NCBI RefSeq assembly: GCF_900156505.1
Contig: NZ_FTPR01000002.1
Coordinates: 595,329-659,328, forward strand
Direction: 5' to 3'
Source of the DNA: Yoonia rosea
GTDB lineage: Bacteria; Pseudomonadota; Alphaproteobacteria; Rhodobacterales; Rhodobacteraceae
Length of the DNA: 64,000 nucleotides
A model generated the notes under the pieces. The model did no database searches and had not been told where the DNA came from. It saw only the letters and a program-made list of their open reading frames with translations. A program made the translations under genes and the position numbers. Of this stretch, positions 7,509 to 17,062 are shown in pieces. The first letter of the stretch is position 1, and every line of letters begins with the position of its first letter.

Positions 7509-9047
7509 TTACCGGAACAAAGACAAGATGGTCTGCGGCGCCTGGTTCGCAATCGAGAGTGATTGCACACCCAACTGCTGCTGGACCTGCAACGCCTGCA
7601 GGCGTGCTGATGTTTCTTCCATATCAGCGTCAACCAACGCACCGATGCCGGACCGGAGCGAATCTGTCAGCTTCGAGATAAAGTCTGACTGGGTTTCGAT
7701 CCGGCCTTGGCTGGAACCAAAAGATGCAGCGGCATCAATTGTTGTGTCGATATATGTTTCGATGTTGGCAAGGGCCGCAGCCACGCCTTCATCTGTCGTC
7801 ACGTCCAGTTTATCCAGCCCAACGAGCCCACCAGTTGCTGTACCACCTGCAGCACCATCGTCTGTGAGGGTCTGAGCGGCGCCATCATTGTCGATTTGCA
7901 GGATCCATGCGCCTGTTGCTTCATCCTGCGTCACGCGTGTCGAGATATTTTCAATACCCGCTCCGTCAATGACAGTCTTCAAACCACGCGCGACATCTTC
8001 GAAGGTCTCGTTCGGGCCTGCGATATAGTCATAGCTTACGCCACCAATGCTCGCGCGGTAGCTGTCACCTTCGGAAACACCTGCCGTCGTTGAAAACGCG
8101 AGCTCGGACGCGCGGGCGTTGATCGTCTGCGTATTTGTTGTTGCCGCCGCCGCTGTCACGCCATTTGCCTGGAGGGCAAAAGTCGCAGCGCCGTTGCCGC
8201 TTGTATTGACTTGGACGTCATCGAACTTCGAGGTCGAGCTGATCGAAATCACTGATGCGGTTACATCTGCTGTGATGTCTTCAATGCCTGCTGCGTTGAT
8301 CGCGGCAGTCAAGCCGGCCGCCAAGTCATCGGTGGCTGTCGTCGTGGTTGTAAAGCTGACGGTTTCGCCCGCGATCTGGAAGTTATAAGTCTGGCCGGCA
8401 ACAATTGTACCTGCAACTGTTGCTTCCAGAATGTTTGCACCATTCGAGAATGCGTCGCCGGTGCCGTCAGCGGCAAGGTTGCCCCCAAGTGTGGTTGTCA
8501 CGTTGTCAGCCAGCGTTGCCCCGGTCCCGTAGACACCCGCATCGGTGCTCAGGTCCTGGCGGTCGACTGTGATGTTGGACGGTGCGACCGTGCCATCGCT
8601 GGAACGATCCAGTGAGGACAGAATATTCACGCTTTGCGTGCCGGACAGCATGTTCAACCCGTTGAACTGCGCCGCACCAACCACCGATGCGATCTGGTCA
8701 GAGATCGCCTTTACATCCGACTGGAGTTTTGTGCGATCGACGTTCTCGCCCTGCGCTGCAACGATCTTTTCTTTCATGTTGTTGAGCAGGTCTGTCACCG
8801 TTTCTGCCCCGTTGCGGGCAACTGCGACAGAGGATTCACCCAAAGACAGGCTCTCGGAAATGGCTTTAAAGCCTTTGACGTCTGATTCCATCACCTTGGA
8901 AATCGCCCAAACGGCCGAATTGTCCTTGGCCGAAGCGACATCTTTACCGGTTGAGATCATTGATTGTGTTTTGGAGAGATCGTTGTTGATCGACTTGAGC
9001 GTTTGCAGCGCAACCATTGCGCTGTTGTTGGTCAAAATACTGGACAT
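7509..9047 (-). CDS. fliC: Flagellin
   Basis: Flagellin is the filament subunit, exported by the flagellar type III system. The 512-residue protein has the conserved D0/D1 N-terminus (SSILTNNSAMVALQTLKSIN, then STGKDVASAKDNSAVWAISK and NGLNMLSG) and the C-terminal helix ending LSIANQAPQTILSLFR. Residues of about 170-420 form a Thr/Ala/Gly-rich, surface-exposed variable region with repeated beta-type stretches such as TINARASELAFSTTAGVSEGDSYRASIGG. It is the only flagellin gene in the window and is flanked by flaF/flbT, which control its expression. I see no certain promoter in the 203 bp upstream, which holds an ACCGGT repeat pair at 9141-9160. Confidence 0.95.
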   Translation of the reverse strand: MSSILTNNSAMVALQTLKSINNDLSKTQSMISTGKDVASAKDNSAVWAISKVMESDVKGFKAISESLSLGESSVAVARNGAETVTDLLNNMKEKIVAAQGENVDRTKLQSDVKAISDQIASVVGAAQFNGLNMLSGTQSVNILSSLDRSSDGTVAPSNITVDRQDLSTDAGVYGTGATLADNVTTTLGGNLAADGTGDAFSNGANILEATVAGTIVAGQTYNFQIAGETVSFTTTTTATDDLAAGLTAAINAAGIEDITADVTASVISISSTSKFDDVQVNTSGNGAATFALQANGVTAAAATTNTQTINARASELAFSTTAGVSEGDSYRASIGGVSYDYIAGPNETFEDVARGLKTVIDGAGIENISTRVTQDEATGAWILQIDNDGAAQTLTDDGAAGGTATGGLVGLDKLDVTTDEGVAAALANIETYIDTTIDAAASFGSSQGRIETQSDFISKLTDSLRSGIGALVDADMEETSARLQALQVQQQLGVQSLSIANQAPQTILSLFR

Positions 9048-9250
9048 AAGTTATGGTCCTTCATGTGTGGCGCTTTGCACCGGGTTGGTTGGAAACTCCG
9101 CAAATTTACTGCGGTGCGATGCGTCATTCTGACGGAAATCACCGGTGACTTCGTACCGGTGCGCCTTTGTGGCGATGGGGCATGAATAGCCAATCCAGGC
9201 TGAACAACCTCTTAACTCAACCCTTCAAAATAAAGAGAATTTGACTGAAA

Positions 9251-9592
9251 TCAGGCCTTTCTCTCGAGTGCTGGGTTCTGGGTGCGGACATGTTCAAGAC
9301 GGCCTGCGTTGTCATAAACGCTCAAACCGCTTTTCACGTTCTGAAGTGCGGCAAGACGCTCGCCCGCGGCGGCGACCCCTTTGATTGCAGCCGCCAACAG
9401 CGCAAGATTCTCGTCCATCTTTTGACGCAGAGGCCGCAAAACGTCTTTCGTTGGAATCGTGCTTTCCAGCTGTACCAGCAGGTCTTCTTTTTGCTGCACG
9501 AACGTGGCCAACACCTCGAAATCCGCCGAAATCAGCGCTTCGCGTTCCTGATCCAGTAACTTATGTAGTTGGGTGACGACCGTATTAAGCAA
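9251..9592 (-). CDS. FlgN-like flagellar chaperone
   Basis: The 113-residue protein is almost entirely helical with heptad-like hydrophobic spacing (LHKLLDQEREALISADFEVLATFVQQKEDLLVQLE). This matches FlgN, the export chaperone for the hook-filament junction proteins FlgK and FlgL. Sequence conservation in this family is poor, so the call relies on length, helical pattern and flagellar context. It overlaps the upstream flgJ-like gene by 8 bp and lies 204 bp before the flagellin start on the same strand. Confidence 0.7.
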   Translation of the reverse strand: MLNTVVTQLHKLLDQEREALISADFEVLATFVQQKEDLLVQLESTIPTKDVLRPLRQKMDENLALLAAAIKGVAAAGERLAALQNVKSGLSVYDNAGRLEHVRTQNPALERKA

Positions 9593-9878
9593 TGCTTCGG
9601 ACCTTCATGGCCTCGAACAGCGCTTCGGCCAAGCCGATTCCCCCCGTCTTCACCATTTCCTGCGCCTGCGCTTCTCTCAGGAACGAAGCAAAATGTTCTT
9701 CGCCTGCGCCGCCACCAAATGTGTCACGCGGTTTACCGACGCCTGCGGATTTCAACATTTCCGCGAGAAAAGTAGCCTCCATCTTTTGGGCGGCATCACG
9801 CAGTTTCTCATCAGCCTGAATAAAGTCCGGCAGGTTGGGCGCGGGCCGTGGCGGTGGCAGATCAGTAATCATTGTCAT
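9585..9878 (-). CDS. Rod-binding protein, FlgJ N-terminal domain type
   Basis: The 97-residue product is equivalent to the N-terminal rod-cap half of FlgJ: AAQKMEATFLAEMLKSAG, then FGGGAGEEHFASFLREAQAQEMVKTGGIGLAEALFEAM. The C-terminal muramidase half of enteric FlgJ is absent, the usual state in alphaproteobacteria, where a separate lytic enzyme is used. The start at 9878 is preceded by CGGAGAATCC, a good ribosome site. It is transcribed divergently from fliK across 104 bp. Confidence 0.85.
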   Translation of the reverse strand: MTMITDLPPPRPAPNLPDFIQADEKLRDAAQKMEATFLAEMLKSAGVGKPRDTFGGGAGEEHFASFLREAQAQEMVKTGGIGLAEALFEAMKVRSIA

Positions 9879-9982
9879 CGGATTCTCCGGTTAGTGATCC
9901 GCGCAATTTGCCTGACGTTCCTAAACATTCAGTAAGTTTTTTGCGTCAAACAGAGGATCGAACAGACACAATCGGAGAACCG

Positions 9983-11308
9983 ATGATTCCCTTGATCCTT
10001 TCCCAGTCGGGAACGACCACCGCACAAGCGCTGCCTGTAACCTCGGCCGGTATGGCCGCTGCGGATGGCCCGACCTTCGATGAGATGATGCTGGCGGCAG
10101 CGCAGGCGGGCGATGACGCCCAAAGCGATGCGGGTGACGGCGTCTTGGGTGCCGCTGTTGTTGTTGACGCTGACGTGCCCGCTGATGAAGCAGCGCCTGC
10201 ACCTGCGCTGACAAAGGCTGCTCAGCGCGCGGCCGAGCAGCCCATTTCTGTGCCAACCCCTTTGCCAACTTCCGTGCCGGTGAACGTGGCAGAAGTGGAT
10301 CAGGATCGTGCGCCTGCATTGCCGGTCCCAAAGGCAGAAAAAACGCCCATGTTGCTACGTGAGGGCGCGACGCTGCCCGCGGCTGCACGCGAAGGGAACA
10401 TAGAAAAACAGCCCGATCAGCCCGCGCCGGTGGTGCGCGAAAGTAAATCAACAGGCGCGTCCATCGCGCAATCTGTGATTGAGGGGCGCTTGCCGCTCAA
10501 GGGACTTGCCGAGACGCCACCTGTGCAACCGGCACGGCCAACACGGGCCAACGCCCCAAAGGCGGATGCGCCGCCAGCTGCGACACCTTTGCTTACGCCG
10601 GACAAACCCAAGGCTGAAAGCGTGGATCAGGCCAAAGATACGCGAAAGCCACAGTTCCAATTCGTGGAAGAACAGCCACGGCGCCGGCGTGAAGAGGCGA
10701 CACCACGGGCCACGCCAAACACGACGGCGCCCGCGATCGCGCATGTTGTTGCGGCACAGCCGCCAGCCGTTGCTTTGGCGCAGGCCGCGACGCAGGCGCA
10801 GCGCGAGATAACAGAAAAGGCACTTAAACCGGCGGATGTGGATAGTATTTTGTCGGCTATGCCTGCCGAACGGCATACCACGGCAGCCGGCACTTCGGTC
10901 CCTGTGGCTGCTGCTGCGACACCAGAAACAGCGCGGCAGGCGGCCGCGCAGTTAGCGGTGGCTGTCACGAATAGCAACGGCAAGACAACGGAAATTGCGC
11001 TTAATCCGGAAGAACTAGGGCGGGTAAAACTCAGCCTGTCTGCGGCTGACGGTGTTATCACGGTGAACCTGTTGGCTGATCGCCCCGAAACACAGGATCT
11101 GCTGCGGCGGCACATTGATATGCTGGCGCAGGAGTTCCGTCAGCTTGGCTATACGTCAATTTCATTCTCGTTTGGCGAACAAAAGGGGCAGGCGCGGCCT
11201 GAGGCCAGCCCTGACGCGCAACCTGCCGAGCAAGAGACACACGACACCGTTCCAATCCCCCAAGTCACACCTGCTGTTGCCGCAGGTGGTCTCGATCTGC
11301 GCATTTAA
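9983..11308 (+). CDS. fliK: Flagellar hook-length control protein FliK
   Basis: FliK is a secreted ruler that sets hook length and switches export specificity through FlhB. The upstream frame is open, but ATG 9983 (MIPLILSQSG) follows CGGAGAAC and is the natural start, giving 441 residues. Residues of about 60-330 are a low-complexity Pro/Ala/Gln-rich ruler region. The C-terminal domain carries the family signature NPEELGRVKLSLSAADGVITVNL..ADRPETQDLLRRHIDMLAQEFRQLGYTSISFSF. It is followed after 9 bp by flgD, its usual partner. Confidence 0.9.
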   Translation: MIPLILSQSGTTTAQALPVTSAGMAAADGPTFDEMMLAAAQAGDDAQSDAGDGVLGAAVVVDADVPADEAAPAPALTKAAQRAAEQPISVPTPLPTSVPVNVAEVDQDRAPALPVPKAEKTPMLLREGATLPAAAREGNIEKQPDQPAPVVRESKSTGASIAQSVIEGRLPLKGLAETPPVQPARPTRANAPKADAPPAATPLLTPDKPKAESVDQAKDTRKPQFQFVEEQPRRRREEATPRATPNTTAPAIAHVVAAQPPAVALAQAATQAQREITEKALKPADVDSILSAMPAERHTTAAGTSVPVAAAATPETARQAAAQLAVAVTNSNGKTTEIALNPEELGRVKLSLSAADGVITVNLLADRPETQDLLRRHIDMLAQEFRQLGYTSISFSFGEQKGQARPEASPDAQPAEQETHDTVPIPQVTPAVAAGGLDLRI

Positions 11309-11317
11309 GGAGCAATC

Positions 11318-11983
11318 ATGGATATCACGCAACTTTCACAAACGACGGTCACACCGCCCAACCCGGGCGTGACAGGTGCGACCGCGCAGATCAGTTCTGA
11401 TTTTGAAACCTTCTTGAAGATGCTGACGGCGCAAATGCAGTACCAAGACCCGCTGAACCCGATTGATTCGACCGACTATGCGACGCAGCTGGCAACCTTC
11501 TCAGGGGTCGAACAGGCGGTGCTGACGAATGATTTGTTGCGGTCCCTCAGCACCCAGATGACGACGGGGGGTTTGGTTGAAATGGCAGCACTTGTCGGCA
11601 AAGAGGTGCGCACAGAAGGGCCTGCCTACTTCAATGGCCAGCCAATGACACTGCTTGCGACCAGAACCGTGGCTTCTGACAGCGCAGAGCTTGTCGTGCG
11701 CAATGCCGCAGGCGGAGAGGTGCAGCGGCAGGCGGTCCCGACTGGTGCAGAGTCGGTGCAATGGGCGGGCGTTGGCCCCAATGGCACGCCCTTGCCAGCG
11801 GGGGTCTATCAATTCGAAATTCAGTCGAAATCGAATGGTCAGGTGATCGCGCAGAACCCCGTCGCAACCTATAATACCGTGAACGAGGTACGGCTTGAGG
11901 GGGGCGTCACCATGTTGGTTCTGACGGGGGGGATCACTGTGGCAAGCGATCAGGTCACAGCGCTCCGTGATGCAGACAGCTAA
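11318..11983 (+). CDS. flgD: Flagellar hook-capping protein FlgD
   Basis: FlgD caps the growing hook and is needed for FlgE polymerisation. The 221-residue product has the N-terminal signature FLKMLTAQMQYQDPLNPIDSTDYATQLATFSGVEQAVLTNDLL, followed by the Ig/tudor-like middle domain (VGKEVRTEGPAYFNGQP) and PLPAGVYQFEI near the C-terminus. The start has AAGGAG upstream. Its stop overlaps the convergent ubiB end by 4 bp. Confidence 0.95.
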   Translation: MDITQLSQTTVTPPNPGVTGATAQISSDFETFLKMLTAQMQYQDPLNPIDSTDYATQLATFSGVEQAVLTNDLLRSLSTQMTTGGLVEMAALVGKEVRTEGPAYFNGQPMTLLATRTVASDSAELVVRNAAGGEVQRQAVPTGAESVQWAGVGPNGTPLPAGVYQFEIQSKSNGQVIAQNPVATYNTVNEVRLEGGVTMLVLTGGITVASDQVTALRDADS

Positions 11984-13509
11984 AGCAGCGAGATGCCCCA
12001 GATCGCGCCACTTGCCAGAACCGCGCCAAGCGCCATCCAAGATAACCGTGCGATGCGGCGTTGCGGTTTGGGCGGTGGCGGCGGATTGTTGAGCCGGATC
12101 AGCGCATCTTCGGCAAGCTTTGGCAACTGCGGACCAAAGCGCGACAGAATCCGCACGGTCTTGGCCAGATCACGTATCAGCGCCTTGGGACCAATGCTTT
12201 CTTTGATGTAGTCTTCGACGACCGGTTTTGCGACATGCCAAATGTTCATACGCGGATCGAGTGACCGGGCCACACCTTCGACCACCACCATTGTGCGTTG
12301 GAGCAAAATCAGCTCGGTGCGGGTTTCCATGCCGAAACGTTCGGTGACTTCAAACAGATAGCTTAGCAGGCGCGCCATCGAAATACGGCTCGCGTCCATG
12401 CCGAAAATCGGCTCGCCCACTGCGCGCAAAGCGCGGGCGAATTCATCAACATCGCGGTTTGCTGGCACATAGCCCGCCTCGAAATGCACCTCTGCGACGC
12501 GCTGGTAATCCTTACGGATAAAGCCGAAAAGGATCTCGGCATAGACGCGGCGGGTATATTCATCAATCCGCCCCATGATGCCGAAATCATAGGCGATGAT
12601 ATCCCCGTTGGCCGCAACCTTCAGGTTGCCTTGGTGCATGTCGCCGTGAAAGTAGCCGTCGCGCAGCGCATGGTTCAGGAAAAGTTGCAGCACGCGCGTG
12701 GCCAACACGACGCGATCGTGGCCCGCGGCATCAAGCGCTTCGTTCATCCCGATGTTCGTGCCTTCGGCCCATTCCATCGTCATCACGCGGCGCCCCGACA
12801 GATGCCAATACACCTTAGGGACCTGAAAACCGGGATCACTTTCGGTATTCGCGGCAAATTCGGCTGCGGCCGAACTTTCCAATCGCAGGTCCAATTCGCC
12901 CATGACCACGCCTTCGAAATGGGTGATCACATCCATCGGGCGCAAACGGCGCGATGCGGGCGACAGAAACTCGATCGCCCGCGCAGCAAAGTAGAACGCG
13001 TCAATGTCGGTCCGGAACGCGCGCTCAATCCCGGGACGCAGGATTTTGACGGCAACGGCCTCGCCCGTGTCGGCCAGATGCGCTTTGTGCACCTGGGCGA
13101 GCGAGGCAGCTGCGACCGGTTCGGAGAAGGTCGAAAAGAGTTTATCAAAACTGCTGCCCAGCTCGGATTGGATCGCCTTTTTCGCCTCTGCCATGGAAAA
13201 CGGTGGCAGTTTGTCCTGTAGAACGCGCAATTGCACCGCCAGTTCGTCCCCCACCACATCGGGGCGGGTCGACAGGATTTGACCGAACTTAATATAGGCC
13301 GGACCCAGCGCTTGCAGGGCACGCACCGCGGGCGGCATTGACACATCGCCTTTGTAGCCAAGCCATTGAAACGGCCAAACCAATGTCCGGAACGTAATGC
13401 GCAGCAGCGGCCCCGCATCAAACGCATCCAGCACGACTTTCATCGCACCCGTGCGTTCGAATGTGGCACCTGTGCGGATCAGGCGGATGATATTGTGAGG
13501 GCCGCGCAT
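11980..13509 (-). CDS. ubiB: ABC1/ADCK-family protein UbiB (ubiquinone biosynthesis)
   Basis: UbiB is an atypical protein-kinase-like ATPase required for ubiquinone production. The 509-residue protein carries the KxGQ motif (AYIKFGQILSTRPD), the AAAS loop (EPVAAASLAQVHKA), the kinase-like YFHGDMHQGNLKV and a DFGIMGRID motif. Two C-terminal hydrophobic segments form a membrane anchor. I chose ATG 13509 because it lies one base after the ubiE stop; the frame is open 11 codons further upstream. ubiE and ubiB form a two-gene quinone operon. Confidence 0.93.
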   Translation of the reverse strand: MRGPHNIIRLIRTGATFERTGAMKVVLDAFDAGPLLRITFRTLVWPFQWLGYKGDVSMPPAVRALQALGPAYIKFGQILSTRPDVVGDELAVQLRVLQDKLPPFSMAEAKKAIQSELGSSFDKLFSTFSEPVAAASLAQVHKAHLADTGEAVAVKILRPGIERAFRTDIDAFYFAARAIEFLSPASRRLRPMDVITHFEGVVMGELDLRLESSAAAEFAANTESDPGFQVPKVYWHLSGRRVMTMEWAEGTNIGMNEALDAAGHDRVVLATRVLQLFLNHALRDGYFHGDMHQGNLKVAANGDIIAYDFGIMGRIDEYTRRVYAEILFGFIRKDYQRVAEVHFEAGYVPANRDVDEFARALRAVGEPIFGMDASRISMARLLSYLFEVTERFGMETRTELILLQRTMVVVEGVARSLDPRMNIWHVAKPVVEDYIKESIGPKALIRDLAKTVRILSRFGPQLPKLAEDALIRLNNPPPPPKPQRRIARLSWMALGAVLASGAIWGISLL

Positions 13510-13510
13510 G

Positions 13511-14263
13511 CTAGAGCTTCCACCCCGAATGCAGCGCCGCAACGCCCATTGTCAGGTTGCGATACTTGGCGTTGCCGAAACCAGCTTCACGCACCATCCC
13601 GAGGAAGGTTTCCTGATCGGGGAATTTGCGGATTGATTCGACCAGATACTGGTAGCTGTCACGATCCCCCGCGATCATCTGGCCCATGCGCGGGATCACG
13701 TTGAACGAATAGGCATCATATGCCGCCTGCATCATCGGGTTGGGCAGTTGGCTGAACTCCAACACCATCAAGCGGCCACCGGGTTTCAGGACACGGTAGG
13801 CCTCGTTCAGCGCCCCTTGCGGGCGCGTCACGTTCCGGATGCCAAAGCTGATGGTGTAGACGTCAAAGGTGTTCGCTTCGAAAGGCAGGGCCATTGCATC
13901 GCCCACAACCCAATCAAGGCTGTCCGACATCTGCGCGGCCTCGGCCCGTTTGCGACCCTCGACAAGCATGGATTCGGTAATGTCGAGCACGGTCGAGTGC
14001 CCCCGCCCCGCACGTTTCAGAAAGCGGAACGAGATGTCACCGGTCCCGCCAGCCACATCCAAAAGGCGCTGTCCGGGACGCGGGGCCAGCCAATCCATCA
14101 TCGCATCTTTCCAGATCCGGTGCACACCGCCCGACATCACGTCATTCATAATGTCGTACTTGCTCGCCACGGACGAGAACACGCCTTGCACGCGGCCAGC
14201 TTTTTCATCCTCGCGGACGGTTTCGAACCCGAAGTGTGTGGTATTGTCTGCCTTGTCGGTCAT
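13511..14263 (-). CDS. ubiE: Demethylmenaquinone/ubiquinone methyltransferase UbiE
   Basis: UbiE transfers a methyl group from S-adenosylmethionine in ubiquinone synthesis. The 250-residue product begins [16 protein letters not shown] and has the family signature [18 protein letters not shown], the SAM-binding loop [15 protein letters not shown] and the motif [35 protein letters not shown] 14263 gives the normal family length; the open frame continues upstream only as spacer. It is divergent from mutM across 153 bp. Confidence 0.96.
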   Translation of the reverse strand: MTDKADNTTHFGFETVREDEKAGRVQGVFSSVASKYDIMNDVMSGGVHRIWKDAMMDWLAPRPGQRLLDVAGGTGDISFRFLKRAGRGHSTVLDITESMLVEGRKRAEAAQMSDSLDWVVGDAMALPFEANTFDVYTISFGIRNVTRPQGALNEAYRVLKPGGRLMVLEFSQLPNPMMQAAYDAYSFNVIPRMGQMIAGDRDSYQYLVESIRKFPDQETFLGMVREAGFGNAKYRNLTMGVAALHSGWKL

Positions 14264-14416
14264 GTCATGCTTTCGCCTGAATACTGTCCCGAAAGGGGTT
14301 ATACCCAAGCGGCGAAATAGACAAACTGTCAATGTGCCACGGCGCACGAATGGGGACGACAAGGGACGCTGCAATGCCTATGTAGTGGGCCACAGTAAAA
14401 ATACAGATGACATAAA

Positions 14417-15268
14417 ATGCCCGAACTGCCCGAAGTCGAAACTGTCAAAGCCGGCATTGCCCCCGTGATGGAGGGTCTTGTGATTGCGCGCGCCGAGGTG
14501 AACCGCCCCGATCTGCGCTGGCCGTTTCCCGAGCGGATGGCCGAGCGGCTGACAGGGCAGCGCGTTCTGGGGCTACGCCGGCGCTCGAAATACATCCTTG
14601 TTGATCTGGCAAGCGCCGAGACACTTTTGATCCATCTTGGCATGTCGGGCCGCATGCTGATCTCTGGACATACGGTGGGGGAATTCCATCACCCGCACCC
14701 GGTGCCTGCCAAACACGATCACGTTGTCTTCCATATGGAGAACGGCGCGCGGATCACCTTCAACGATGCACGCCGCTTTGGCGCGATGGACCTGATGGAG
14801 ACAGCGCGTCAGGAAGATCACTGGCTGATCCGTGATCTGGGGCCGGAGCCTTTGGGCAATGCGTTCAACGAAACCTATCTCGTAGAACGCCTGAAAGGGC
14901 GCAACACGCCCATTAAATCGGCGCTGCTGGATCAGCGGATCGTGTCGGGGCTTGGCAATATATATGTCTGCGAAGTGCTGTTTCGCGCCGGTATTCACCC
15001 CGCGCGCAAGGCAGGGCGCATCAGTGCTGCGCGTGTTGCCTCTTTGGTGCCGCTGATCCGCGATGTGTTGTCCGAAGCGATTGCCGCGGGCGGGTCATCC
15101 TTGCGCGATTACCGGCAATCCGATGGAGAGCTTGGGTATTTCCAGCATGTTTTTCAGGTCTACGACCGCGCAGGAAAACCCTGCGTAACCCACGGATGCG
15201 ACAAGACAATCACCCGAATCGTGCAGTCCGGAAGATCATCTTTCTTTTGTCCGCAATGCCAAAGATAG
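14417..15268 (+). CDS. mutM: Formamidopyrimidine-DNA glycosylase (Fpg)
   Basis: This enzyme removes 8-oxoguanine and other oxidised purines. The 283-residue product starts [13 protein letters not shown], where Pro2 is the catalytic nucleophile after Met removal and Glu3 assists. It has SKYILVDL with the conserved Lys, [14 protein letters not shown] [11 protein letters not shown], and a C-terminal zinc finger from [28 protein letters not shown]. All catalytic and zinc ligands are present. Confidence 0.97.
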   Translation: MPELPEVETVKAGIAPVMEGLVIARAEVNRPDLRWPFPERMAERLTGQRVLGLRRRSKYILVDLASAETLLIHLGMSGRMLISGHTVGEFHHPHPVPAKHDHVVFHMENGARITFNDARRFGAMDLMETARQEDHWLIRDLGPEPLGNAFNETYLVERLKGRNTPIKSALLDQRIVSGLGNIYVCEVLFRAGIHPARKAGRISAARVASLVPLIRDVLSEAIAAGGSSLRDYRQSDGELGYFQHVFQVYDRAGKPCVTHGCDKTITRIVQSGRSSFFCPQCQR

Positions 15269-15330
15269 CTTGATCCGCCCGCCTGCTTTGCTAAGCCTTG
15301 AGGTCTGACCGGCGCAACAGGATGAGCAGA

Positions 15331-16107
15331 ATGGCCTTTGACAAGATCATCGTAGATATCAGCGACAGTGTCGCAACGATTACGCTGAACCGACCAGACG
15401 CAATGAATGCGCTCAACAGCGAACTTCTGGGCGAACTTTGCACCGCATTGGAAGAGGCGGATGCGAGCGAGAAGGTGCGCTGCATCATCATCACCGGATC
15501 CGAGAAGGCCTTTGCCGCAGGTGCCGATATCTCTGAGATGGCCGACAAGACATTCGTCGAGATGTACACCAAGCGCTTCTTCGAGAATGAAACCGACCGC
15601 TTCAATCGCACCCGCAAACCAATCATCGCGGCTGTTGCGGGCTATGCGCTGGGCGGCGGATGCGAGCTGGCGATGATGTGCGACTTCATTATTGCTGCCG
15701 ATAATGCCAAATTTGGCCAGCCCGAAATCAATCTTGGTGTGATTGCCGGTATCGGCGGCACACAGCGCCTGACCCGTTATGTAGGCAAATCCAAGTCGAT
15801 GGACATGCATCTGACAGGCCGCTTCATGGACGCCGAAGAGGCCGAGCGCAGCGGGCTTGTGAGCCGTGTTGTCCCCGCCAAGAAACTGCTGAGCGAAGCG
15901 AAAGCTGCCGCAGAAAAGATTGCCGAGAAATCCCAGATTGCGACAATGGCCGCAAAAGATGCGGTAGACCGCGCTTATGAAACGACCCTTGCCGAAGGTC
16001 TGAATTATGAGCGGCGGCTGTTCCAGTCGCTCTTTGCGACCGAGGACCAAGCCGAGGGCATGGCGGCCTTTACCGAAAAACGTGAAGCACAATTCCGCGA
16101 TAAGTAG
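15331..16107 (+). CDS. Enoyl-CoA hydratase
   Basis: This crotonase-fold enzyme hydrates trans-2-enoyl-CoA in fatty-acid or aromatic degradation. The 258-residue product shows the oxyanion motif [15 protein letters not shown], the [44 protein letters not shown] block with the conserved Glu pair, and the C-terminal [33 protein letters not shown] 15331 gives the usual N-terminus; ATG 15322 is possible. It closely resembles PaaF/FadB1-type short hydratases. No other beta-oxidation gene is next to it, so the exact substrate is unknown. Confidence 0.9.
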   Translation: MAFDKIIVDISDSVATITLNRPDAMNALNSELLGELCTALEEADASEKVRCIIITGSEKAFAAGADISEMADKTFVEMYTKRFFENETDRFNRTRKPIIAAVAGYALGGGCELAMMCDFIIAADNAKFGQPEINLGVIAGIGGTQRLTRYVGKSKSMDMHLTGRFMDAEEAERSGLVSRVVPAKKLLSEAKAAAEKIAEKSQIATMAAKDAVDRAYETTLAEGLNYERRLFQSLFATEDQAEGMAAFTEKREAQFRDK

Positions 16108-16162
16108 GCCTGTTCCCTCTGATTGACGCGGCCTTGATCCTTACGCAAGCATCGGATGAGCT

Positions 16163-16590
16163 TCGCGAGCAGCTGAAATCCAGGCGCGGGATATCATGTT
16201 CATCCAACGCGCGGGCGGTCCGGTGACTTTGAACCAGCAAATGGCACTTCAGTCCGGCCTGCTCTGGTCGGAAGAGATGGACCAGACAATCGCTGATGAA
16301 CTCAAGCAGACGATCCCGGTTTATAGCGGTACGTTAAGCGCCCTGAGCAATGGTTTGCCGCAGATGAGCACACTGCTGCCGTAGACACCCGGGATTGCGG
16401 ATAGGCTGGAAGAGATTGGCAGTATCTGGGCGCGAAATTAGCCGGCGCTTAATCTTGTTGCTGTGGATGAAGAGGTCACCGATCAACAGCGATCTGACCT
16501 CTGCTAAAACCTGATTGACGAGAACGTGGTCTCGCTTGATCTGCTCTACCTTTATCAGGATCGTTGCCTTGTAATTAGGGGTTGAAACGC
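16163..16590 (+). pseudogene. Decayed remnant of a sensor-like gene
   Basis: The 629 bp between the hydratase and rpsT contain no intact gene. From 16163 one frame reads as plausible helical protein (including MALQSGLLWSEEMDQTI) up to a TAG at 16382. After that stop the same frame still reads as protein (IADRLEEIGSIWARN, PALNLVAVDEEV, NLIDENVVSLDLLYLYQD), broken by further TAG and TAA codons. The pattern resembles the PilJ/NIT-type four-helix sensor domain found in chemoreceptors, but this likeness is by eye and weak. The segment 16590-16736 shows nothing I can identify except the rpsT upstream region. Confidence 0.45.
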
Positions 16591-16736
16591 TGTGTTGTCT
16601 CGCTTAAACGCGGCACCATACATGCGCGTGAGGCCCGCTTTGGCCAGAATCACCGGTTCGAAAACCCGGGGCTTGGGCTTAATGCGCGAATGACATTCAA
16701 TTTGGCCCAATCAAGGCCCAGCTAGGAAACGAACAC

Positions 16737-17000
16737 ATGGCAAACTCACCTCAGGCAAAAAAACGCGCCCGTCAGAACGCAGCGCGTTTTGCTGTTAACA
16801 AAATGCGCCGTTCGCGCATCCGTACATACCTGCGCGCTGTTGAAGAAGCGATTGCATCCGGCGATCCAAAAGCTGCAGCAGCGGCTCTGAAGGCGGCTCA
16901 GCCAGAGCTGATGCGCGGTGTGACCAAGGGTGTCATGCACAAGAACACAGCTTCGCGCAAAATGTCTCGTCTGGCGGCACGCGTCAAATCTGTCGGTTGA
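16737..17000 (+). CDS. rpsT: 30S ribosomal protein S20
   Basis: S20 binds 16S rRNA early in small-subunit assembly. The 87-residue product begins [39 protein letters not shown] and ends in the basic helix [18 protein letters not shown], a full-length and typical S20. It is a single-gene unit followed by a strong terminator. rpsT next to dnaA is a common arrangement in alphaproteobacteria. Confidence 0.98.
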   Translation: MANSPQAKKRARQNAARFAVNKMRRSRIRTYLRAVEEAIASGDPKAAAAALKAAQPELMRGVTKGVMHKNTASRKMSRLAARVKSVG

Positions 17001-17032
17001 TTCTGCGCTAACCGGCAAAAACGAAAAAGTTC

Positions 17033-17062
17033 AAGCGCGTCCAGACTGGGCGCGCTTTTTTT
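17033..17062 (+). terminator. Rho-independent terminator of rpsT
   Basis: AAGCGCGTCC (17033-17042) pairs with GGGCGCGCTT (17048-17057) around the loop AGACT, with one G-T wobble. A run of seven T follows directly. It lies 32 bp after the rpsT stop. Confidence 0.9.

Noticed and set aside
16652..16670. GGTTCGAAAACC resembling a tRNA T-arm
   Set aside because: No matching acceptor, D or anticodon arms could be built around it.
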